From NCBI GenBank assembly GCA_001778785.1, contig MFIE01000007.1, positions 16,084 through 27,050 of the forward strand: DNA of 10,967 nt. Reading direction: 5' to 3'. The notes under the pieces are model-generated. The model saw only the letters and a program-made list of their open reading frames with translations. It was not told the DNA's origin and did not search any database. Shown here in pieces: positions 6,596-10,967 of the stretch. A program made the translations under genes and the position numbers. The number at the start of each line of letters is the position of its first letter. The first letter of the stretch is position 1. This stretch comes from Candidatus Giovannonibacteria bacterium RIFCSPLOWO2_01_FULL_46_13 (GTDB taxonomy: Bacteria; Patescibacteriota; Minisyncoccia; JACPKW01; UBA11713).

Positions 6596-7243
6596 TTATA
6601 AACTGATCACGGGCTCAAGGACCACAACTTTCATGCCTTCCTCCGGCAATTCTTTTTTCTTGATGGTCAGCTTCTCCTCGCCTTTAATCCCTTTCTCGCC
6701 GAGTTCGTCCAGGAATTCTTCTATCTTTGCGCCTTTGATGGATTTTGCGAGCGCGTAATGCATCGGGATCACGATTTTCGGTTCTATCAAGTTTATCACT
6801 TTAACCGCTTCTTCCGGATCGAGCACATCCTCGCCGCCGGCCGGGACAAAAAGAATATCTACCTCGCCGATCGCCTCAAGTGCTTCGGCGCTAAGTTCCG
6901 CCGTCCCAAGGTCTCCCAAGTGGCAAAGGCGCATATTTTCCATCTCGACTGTATATATAGTATTTAACCCTTTTTTCTCGCCTCCGGATTTGTCGTGGAA
7001 GGACGGGGATCCCGTGATTAAAAGTTCTTTCGTTTCGTATTCCCCCGGACCGGAAATTAAAAAAGGCTCCCCGGAGAGCTCATGCAAGCCATTGTGCCTG
7101 GGGTGGTTATGCGACGAGAGTACAACGTCCGCGGAAAATCTTGGGGGTTTTAAGTCGGAATCTTTGGAAGGCGGGTCAAAGGCCAGGGTCAATTTCCCGG
7201 ATTCAACCTTAAAGCAGGAAAGGCCGTAATAAGTAATTACCAT
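6596..7243 (-). CDS. Metallo-beta-lactamase-fold hydrolase (UlaG/Lactamase_B_3-like)
   Basis: The protein is 215 residues, typical of the short UlaG-like branch. It begins with the beta strand MVITYYGLSCFKVESG. The metal motif reads S-H45-N-H47-P-R49-H50-N, followed by SGPGEYE (65-70), H83, HLGD111LG and P-M-H162-Y. Thus the histidine ligands and the bridging Asp111 are kept, but the Asp that usually precedes the third His (HxHxDH) is Arg49. Members hydrolyse varied esters, lactones or nucleic-acid-like substrates, and the substrate here cannot be told. Loss of the Asp may leave a one-metal or altered site. It is the first gene of the leftward unit, with a -10 box 6 bases before the ATG, implying a leaderless transcript. 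Confidence 0.88.
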   Translation of the reverse strand: MVITYYGLSCFKVESGKLTLAFDPPSKDSDLKPPRFSADVVLSSHNHPRHNGLHELSGEPFLISGPGEYETKELLITGSPSFHDKSGGEKKGLNTIYTVEMENMRLCHLGDLGTAELSAEALEAIGEVDILFVPAGGEDVLDPEEAVKVINLIEPKIVIPMHYALAKSIKGAKIEEFLDELGEKGIKGEEKLTIKKKELPEEGMKVVVLEPVISL

Positions 7244-7249
7244 TGGATT

Positions 7250-7278
7250 ATTATAGTATATTTTGACTTAAGTTTAAA
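7250..7278 (-). promoter_or_regulatory. Leftward sigma70-type promoter for the MBL-gyrA unit
   Basis: On the minus strand the -10 is TATAAT (7255-7250), six bases before the ATG at 7243. The -35 at 17 bases is TTTAAA (7278-7273, 4 of 6 to consensus). Transcription would begin at or next to the A of the start codon, giving a leaderless mRNA. It overlaps the rightward promoter. Confidence 0.65.
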
Positions 7279-7291
7279 GAGGTACTATACT
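7263..7291 (+). promoter_or_regulatory. Rightward sigma70-type promoter for the S1-domain gene
   Basis: TTGACT (7263-7268), a 17-base spacer and TATACT (7286-7291) make a near-consensus promoter (5/6 in each box). Only 7 bases separate the -10 from the ATG at 7299, so the start site would fall on the start codon. Its -35 lies within the spacer of the opposing promoter, so the two polymerases should exclude one another. Confidence 0.75.
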
Positions 7292-7298
7292 TTCTTCT

Positions 7299-8420
7299 AT
7301 GTTAAATTCGACTTCTAATCCCGCGAAAAACCAGGTCATGGACGAGCTTTGGAAAAAGATAACTATCGTTTTGCCGAAGCCGGACGACTTGATTGAAGCC
7401 AGATACCTCGAGCGCTCGGCGGCACGCGCCTTTTTTGACTTGGGACCGATCGGCACAGGCATGGTTTACGGCCGCGAATATATGGTAGCTCGGGACATAA
7501 TCAAAGGATTGAAGCCGGGAGATAAAGTTATGGCCAAGGTTTTGGAATCCGAAAACGAGGAAGGATGCGTGGAGCTTTCGCTTCGGGAGGCCGGCCGGGA
7601 TTTGGTTTGGCTTGAGGCTGAAGATTTAATGAGGAAGAAAGAAGCCGTGGAACTTGAGGTTCTGGAGGCAAATAAGGGCGGATTAGTTTTGGAATGGAAG
7701 AAGGTTAAAGGATTCTTGCCGGCCTCGCAGTTAAAAACTTCGCACTACCCGAGGGTTGAAGGCGGAGACAAAGACAGGATTTTCCAGGAATTAAAGAAAC
7801 TCGAAGGACAAAAATTGATGGTTACCATAATCACGATGGATCCCAAGGAAGATAAAATTATTTTTTCAGAAAAAGGTGCCGAATCTTCGGACTTAAAGGA
7901 ACTCGCTTCGAAATATGAAGTTGGGCAGATTATTGAAGGGGAGATAACCGGAGTCGTGGATTTCGGGATTTTTGTAAAACTTGAAGATGGGCTCGAGGGA
8001 TTGAGCCACCTTTCGGAACTCGATTGGTCCTTGGTGCAGAATCCTCACGAGCATTTTAAAATCGGGGACAAGATCCGCGCGAAAATAATCGGCATCGAAG
8101 CCGGACGCGTTTCTTTGTCGGTTAAGGCATTGAAGCCGGACCCATGGGTTGCCGCGGGAACGAAGTACAACAAGGGAGATATAATCCAGGGAAGGGTTTT
8201 AAGATTTAATAAATACGGCGCGTTGGTCGCGATTGAAGACGGGGTTTCCGGACTCTCGCACATTTCTGAATTCGGAACAGCCGACAGGATGCGCGAAAAA
8301 CTCGAGATCGGCAAAACCTACCCGTTCCAGATAACTCTTTTCGAACCAAAAGAACGCAGGATGACGCTGTCCTATTTAGGCGAAGACGCCAAAGCCGCCG
8401 AAGCCCAAAAGACGGAGTAA
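7299..8420 (+). CDS. rpsA: S1 RNA-binding domain protein, ribosomal protein S1-like (four repeats)
   Basis: The protein is 373 residues with four S1 (OB-fold) repeats at about 28-97, 112-192, 206-278 and 290-361. The last two are the clearest: EVGQIIEGEITGVVDFGIFV ... GLSHLSELDW, and KGDIIQGRVLRFNKYGALVA ... GLSHISEFG. The first two are degenerate, with KGFLPASQL marking repeat two. E. coli S1 has six repeats and is about 557 residues; four-repeat forms are found in other phyla, so this is probably the S1 of this organism, binding mRNA at the small subunit. A regulator with S1 domains is the alternative. The tail is short and Ala/Lys-rich (GEDAKAAEAQKTE). The start at 7299 fits the promoter, which places the transcript start at this ATG; the next ATG (residue 14) would have about 40 bases of leader with no strong Shine-Dalgarno. 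No terminator follows the stop. Confidence 0.85.
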   Translation: MLNSTSNPAKNQVMDELWKKITIVLPKPDDLIEARYLERSAARAFFDLGPIGTGMVYGREYMVARDIIKGLKPGDKVMAKVLESENEEGCVELSLREAGRDLVWLEAEDLMRKKEAVELEVLEANKGGLVLEWKKVKGFLPASQLKTSHYPRVEGGDKDRIFQELKKLEGQKLMVTIITMDPKEDKIIFSEKGAESSDLKELASKYEVGQIIEGEITGVVDFGIFVKLEDGLEGLSHLSELDWSLVQNPHEHFKIGDKIRAKIIGIEAGRVSLSVKALKPDPWVAAGTKYNKGDIIQGRVLRFNKYGALVAIEDGVSGLSHISEFGTADRMREKLEIGKTYPFQITLFEPKERRMTLSYLGEDAKAAEAQKTE

Positions 8421-8439
8421 GTACTAATCTCAGCGGTTA

Positions 8440-8468
8440 TTGACAAATAGCATGAACAGTGCTATTTT
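8440..8468 (+). promoter_or_regulatory. Consensus-like promoter of the 115-aa gene
   Basis: A perfect TTGACA (8440-8445), an exact 17-base spacer and TATTTT (8463-8468) lie 20 bases after the S1-gene stop. The expected start is near 8475, giving a leader of about 22 bases that holds the ribosome-binding site. Confidence 0.75.
8445..8467 (+). promoter_or_regulatory. Operator-like palindrome inside the promoter
   Basis: AAATAGCA (8445-8452) and TGCTATTT (8460-8467) are perfect 8-base inverted arms around a 7-base centre. The dyad covers the spacer and runs into both the -35 and the -10. A dimeric repressor bound here would block polymerase. The position favours a DNA operator over an RNA hairpin, because most of it lies upstream of the expected start. 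The regulator is unknown. Confidence 0.5.
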
Positions 8469-8486
8469 ACTTTTAATAAAACATTG

Positions 8487-8492
8487 AGGAGG
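8487..8492 (+). promoter_or_regulatory. Strong Shine-Dalgarno site AGGAGG
   Basis: AGGAGG sits 4 bases before the ATG at 8497, within GAGGAGGATTT. It is the only strong site of this kind at a gene start in the window and fixes the start of the 115-aa gene. Confidence 0.85.
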
Positions 8493-8496
8493 ATTT

Positions 8497-8844
8497 ATGA
8501 AAGTAGATAGGGGTTCCTTGGAAATAAGACCGGATTTAGAGAAAACTCTGGAGGCTGCGGGATTCTCGTCGATTAAAGAAGTCTTGGGTTCTCAGATATC
8601 CATCAGCTGGGAGGATGAGCCAAATTATATTCGCCTTTTCGCAACGGTTACGGCTTTTGAGCTTAGCGATGAAGGAGAAGAGGGCGGCTCATGTATGACG
8701 CTATGGATAAGTGCTCCGGAGGCCCTTTATTATAACGGGAAGGAGCACTCGCATCGTGTTTTTCGTTTGCAATTCCATGGCGATGTAGAGTGGGTGCTGT
8801 ATACAGAGAGCAACAGCATCGATGTCGAGGTTGGACTGCTTTAA
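8497..8844 (+). CDS. Hypothetical cytosolic protein (115 aa) in a self-contained cassette
   Basis: The protein is 115 residues with no signal peptide, no membrane segment and a single Cys (C66). An N-terminal helix-like part (DLEKTLEAAGFSSIKEVLG, 13-31) is followed by what look like alternating beta strands: SQISISW, YIRLFATVTAFEL, CMTLWIS, HRVFRLQFH, VEWVLYTE and SIDVEVGLL, with an acidic loop DEGEEGG between. I recognise no family. The start is secure from the AGGAGG site. It has its own promoter, operator-like dyad and terminator, which sets it apart from the neighbouring operon-packed genes; this suggests separate, probably high or switched expression, and possibly a separate origin. The neighbours (S1-like, Mfd-like on the other strand) do not reveal its job. 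A small alpha-plus-beta binding or stress protein is only a guess. Confidence 0.8.
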   Translation: MKVDRGSLEIRPDLEKTLEAAGFSSIKEVLGSQISISWEDEPNYIRLFATVTAFELSDEGEEGGSCMTLWISAPEALYYNGKEHSHRVFRLQFHGDVEWVLYTESNSIDVEVGLL

Positions 8845-8853
8845 AAATTCATA

Positions 8854-8868
8854 AGAAAGGGGGTGATC
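8854..8868 (+). promoter_or_regulatory. Orphan extended anti-SD-complementary sequence
   Basis: AGAAAGGGGGTGATC matches the reverse complement of the Bacillus-type 16S rRNA 3' tail (AGAAAGGAGGTGATC) at 14 of 15 bases, and the one change still allows a G-U pair. It lies in the 3' untranslated part of the 115-aa transcript, directly against the terminator stem. No plausible gene starts at normal spacing. It could be a relic ribosome-binding site of a lost gene, or a functional ribosome-binding RNA segment. Confidence 0.45.
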
Positions 8869-8902
8869 AAAGCACTGTGAAAACACAGTGCTTTTCTTTT
8901 TT
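8869..8902 (+). terminator. Intrinsic terminator after the 115-aa gene
   Basis: A perfect 11-bp stem (AAAGCACTGTG at 8869-8879 with CACAGTGCTTT at 8884-8894) has an AAAA loop and is followed by TCTTTTTT. The T tract touches the stop codon of the converging Mfd-like gene. On the minus strand the stem is followed by GATC and not by a U run, so it should work mainly rightward. Confidence 0.92.
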
Positions 8903-10820
8903 ACATCATCTCTTCCAAAGTTTGGCCCAACATTTCGAAATACAAATTCCAGCCTATTTTGTTTAGGACTCCCGTTTGTTCGCGGCCTAAGATATTTCCC
9001 GCGCCGCGGAGTTCCAAATCGCGCTTGGCGATTTCCATTCCCGCGCCTAATTCCTGAAAAGACAATAAAGCTTCGAGCCTTTCTTCGGCGCGGGGAGTTA
9101 ATTTTTGCGATGGATAAAGAAAATATGCGTACGCTTGGATATTCGTCCGGCCGACGCGCCCGCGTAACTGGTGTGATTGCGAGAGGCCGAGTTTTGTCGC
9201 GTCTTCAACGACCAAAGTATTTACGGAAGAAATATCGAGACCGTTCTCGATGATCGTGGTTGAGAGCAAGATTTTAATTTTCCCTTCGCGAAAATCGCGC
9301 ATAGTCTCGACTAAATGTTTCTCGCCAACTTTTCCGTGGAGGATTTCTTTTCTTATTTTCGGGAATTGGCTCTCGAGTTTTTTTAAAATAAAAGGCATTT
9401 TCATAATCCGGGGAGAGAGAAAATAAACCTGCCCGCCGCGTTCCAATTCCTGCGAGATTGCCTCCCCGATCATTTTATCTGTCCGGGGCATGACGAAAGT
9501 TTTTATCGGGATGCGCCCAAGGGGCGGATCGGTAATTTGCGAAAGGGGGCGGATTTTCGAAAGGGAGAAGGCGAGCGTCCGCGGGATAGGCGTCGCCGAT
9601 AAATACAAAACATCCACTTCGGGATATTTTTTCTTGAGCGCTTCTTTGTGGCGCACGCCGAACCTTTGCTCCTCGTCGATGATCAATAAGCCCAAATTTT
9701 TGAAGTCCAAATCTTTGGATAAGATCCTATGCGTGCCGACAATGATATCGATCCCGCCCTGTTTTAATTTATGCAAAATCTCTTTAGTTTTTTCTGGCGG
9801 CTCGAGCCTTGTAAATCTTTCCACCTCGATCCCTTCTTTTTCTAATCTTTTCCTGAAAGTTTGAGAATGCTGGTCCGCGAGCACTGTGGTGGGCGAGAGA
9901 ATCGCGACCTGTCGTCCGTTTAGGACGACCCTAAGGGTAGCTCGAAGGGCCACCTCCGTTTTTCCAAACCCGACGTCGCCCACGACAAGGCGCTCCATCG
10001 GTTCGTTTTTGGCGAGGTCGCGAAAAATATCTTCGATGGCGCTTTTTTGCGAAGGAGTTTCTTCGAATTCAAACCTATCCCAAATTTCTTTTTCCATCGG
10101 GAAAGGCTCGTGCGGCGGGCGTTTTACTTCCGCGCGAGTTTTATAAAGTTCCAGCAATTCCTGCGCGAATTTCCTGATATCTTCGGCGGCTTTTTTCTTG
10201 GTCTCGAACCACAAAGGCGTCCCAAGTCGATTTATTTTCGGGCTTTTAAGTCCCAAATACGGCGAGATTTTTTTCTCAAGATTCTCCGGGACCATTAATC
10301 TGTCGGGGTCGCCCCCGTTTCTGGCGGGTGCATATTCCAGAACAAGATATCCATCTTTCTTGCCGCGGTAAATTCCGATTCCGTGGTCCTCGTGCACGAC
10401 GTAATCTCCAGGCTCCAACTTGGACACTCGGTGTCCAAGTTGGAGTTTTTTCTCGTGGGGAATTATTTGGGCCTCGCGGATCGAGCCGATTATATTTCCG
10501 TCGAACTCGATCGTGATCGGGGTCTCACTATTGATCGGATAGATCGTGATAAATCCGCCCTGCTGGAAAAATTCTCCTTTGTGCAGATCTCCCATGTGCC
10601 GCGCGTATCCCATGTCAGAAATTTCGCGAATCAATTCCGAAGGTTTTTTGGCTTGCTCGATCCTAACGAAAACCGTATTCCTCCGCCAGAAATTATTTTT
10701 ATTGGCGAGGTTTCTAAACTCCCCCAAATTTTCGGATAAAGTTAAATCGCCCCGTTCTAGAAAAGACGGGGTCGGAGCGGCAATCATTATCTCGTTATAT
10801 ATTTTAGGCGGCCCGGTCAT
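8901..10820 (-). CDS. mfd: Short Mfd-like transcription-repair coupling translocase
   Basis: The protein is 639 residues against about 1150 for E. coli Mfd. Residues about 44-115 resemble the UvrB-like D3 piece (GEFFQQGGFITIYPINS ... ITIEFDG). Residues 137-190 are the CarD-like RNA-polymerase-interaction domain (PGDYVVHEDHGIGIYRG). The link helix with ELLELYKTRA leads to a RecG-type SF2 motor: Walker A GDVGFGKT (281-288), DEEQ (382-385), LSATPIPRTL, QLRGRVGR (551-558) and the translocation motif DLELRGAGNILG. It ends right after LYFEMLGQTLEEMM, where D7 would begin. The UvrA-binding D1-D2 part and autoinhibitory D7 are therefore missing. The ATG at 10820 follows an in-frame TGA directly, so the frame cannot extend upstream. 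It probably pushes stalled RNA polymerase off DNA without recruiting UvrA; a separate polymerase-remodelling role is possible. It lies 9 bases after a small upstream frame. Confidence 0.92.
   Translation of the reverse strand: MTGPPKIYNEIMIAAPTPSFLERGDLTLSENLGEFRNLANKNNFWRRNTVFVRIEQAKKPSELIREISDMGYARHMGDLHKGEFFQQGGFITIYPINSETPITIEFDGNIIGSIREAQIIPHEKKLQLGHRVSKLEPGDYVVHEDHGIGIYRGKKDGYLVLEYAPARNGGDPDRLMVPENLEKKISPYLGLKSPKINRLGTPLWFETKKKAAEDIRKFAQELLELYKTRAEVKRPPHEPFPMEKEIWDRFEFEETPSQKSAIEDIFRDLAKNEPMERLVVGDVGFGKTEVALRATLRVVLNGRQVAILSPTTVLADQHSQTFRKRLEKEGIEVERFTRLEPPEKTKEILHKLKQGGIDIIVGTHRILSKDLDFKNLGLLIIDEEQRFGVRHKEALKKKYPEVDVLYLSATPIPRTLAFSLSKIRPLSQITDPPLGRIPIKTFVMPRTDKMIGEAISQELERGGQVYFLSPRIMKMPFILKKLESQFPKIRKEILHGKVGEKHLVETMRDFREGKIKILLSTTIIENGLDISSVNTLVVEDATKLGLSQSHQLRGRVGRTNIQAYAYFLYPSQKLTPRAEERLEALLSFQELGAGMEIAKRDLELRGAGNILGREQTGVLNKIGWNLYFEMLGQTLEEMM
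10413..10451 (+). terminator. Perfect hairpin plus T run inside mfd, antisense terminator candidate
   Basis: CTCCAACTTGGACAC (10413-10427), a 3-base loop TCG, and its exact reverse complement (10431-10445) are followed by TTTTTT (10446-10451). On the plus strand this has the full form of an intrinsic terminator, antisense to mfd. On the mRNA strand it encodes L-Q-L-G-H-R-V-S-K-L-E-P just before the polymerase-interaction domain and would form a stable hairpin without a U run. Confidence 0.6.
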
Positions 10821-10829
10821 TCATCATTT

Positions 10830-10967
10830 TTAATTACTATTATAAAGCGTCATGGCTTTCTCTGGGGATTCTTCGACTGCGACTTCGATGGCTTCAACGA
10901 TTTTTTTCGAGATTTTTTTCACGAGGGCGGTCTGCTCTGGGGTGAATTTGTGGGTTAGGAATTTCAT
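10830..10967 (-). CDS. Small hypothetical protein upstream of mfd (45 aa or C-terminal fragment)
   Basis: A frame of 45 codons starts with ATG at the last base of the window and ends at TAA 10830, nine bases before the mfd start. The protein begins MKFLTHKFTPEQTALVKKIS and continues into a Lys/Glu-rich amphipathic helix (KKIVEAIEVAVEESPEKA). Because the ATG is exactly at the edge, it may be the true start or an internal methionine of a longer gene. Close spacing to mfd suggests cotranscription. No family is recognised. Confidence 0.55.
   Translation of the reverse strand: MKFLTHKFTPEQTALVKKISKKIVEAIEVAVEESPEKAMTLYNSN

Noticed and set aside
8863..8965. Tiny frames after the orphan anti-SD complement: GTG at 8863 (5 codons) and GTG at 8877 (about 29 codons)
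   Set aside because: The first overlaps the putative binding site itself; the second starts too far from it, inside the terminator stem, and runs antisense into mfd.
9490..10146. Plus-strand frames antisense to the Mfd motor domain
   Set aside because: They lie opposite conserved helicase motifs and have no ribosome-binding site or family resemblance.

Overview
The window looks like a piece of a Candidate Phyla Radiation (Patescibacteria, probably Parcubacteria-type) genome. The reasons are four small or fused T4SS_pilin-like two-helix membrane proteins in a row, an S1 protein with four repeats, a very short Mfd-like translocase, tightly packed genes that often overlap, and few Shine-Dalgarno sites. 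TAA and TAG end most genes and nothing suggests UGA recoding. The assignment is inference from gene content; there is no rRNA or tRNA gene here to settle it.

Left half, minus strand, read from 7243 down to 1: a metallo-beta-lactamase-fold protein, a 70-residue single-span membrane protein, gyrA, a small SAM methyltransferase, a membrane-anchored solute-binding protein, and a secreted pilin-like protein with an M15/Hedgehog-like tail. These six genes are packed with short gaps or overlaps and probably form one transcription unit. An 83-base AT-rich gap with a weak promoter candidate follows. Then come three small pilin-like genes (118 aa, 86 aa, and one of at least 162 aa that runs off the left edge and carries C-terminal repeats).

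Centre: a 55-base divergent intergenic region (7244-7298) carries two interleaved sigma70-type promoters, each with its -10 box only 6-7 bases before an ATG. Both the MBL gene and the rightward S1-domain gene (7299-8420) therefore look leaderless. Next on the plus strand is a self-contained cassette: consensus-like promoter with a palindrome in its spacer, strong AGGAGG site, a 115-residue protein of unknown function, a 15-base stretch almost fully complementary to the 16S rRNA 3' tail, and a strong intrinsic terminator.

Right part, minus strand: a 639-residue Mfd-like DNA translocase that keeps the UvrB-like D3 piece, the CarD-like RNA-polymerase-interaction domain and the RecG-type motor, but lacks the N-terminal UvrA-binding region and the C-terminal D7 domain. 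A 45-codon reading frame of unknown function precedes it and reaches the right edge. Inside the Mfd coding region lies a perfect 15-bp inverted repeat followed by six Ts on the plus strand.

No CRISPR array, insertion sequence, integrase, tRNA or rRNA is visible. No gap between genes exceeds about 85 bases.
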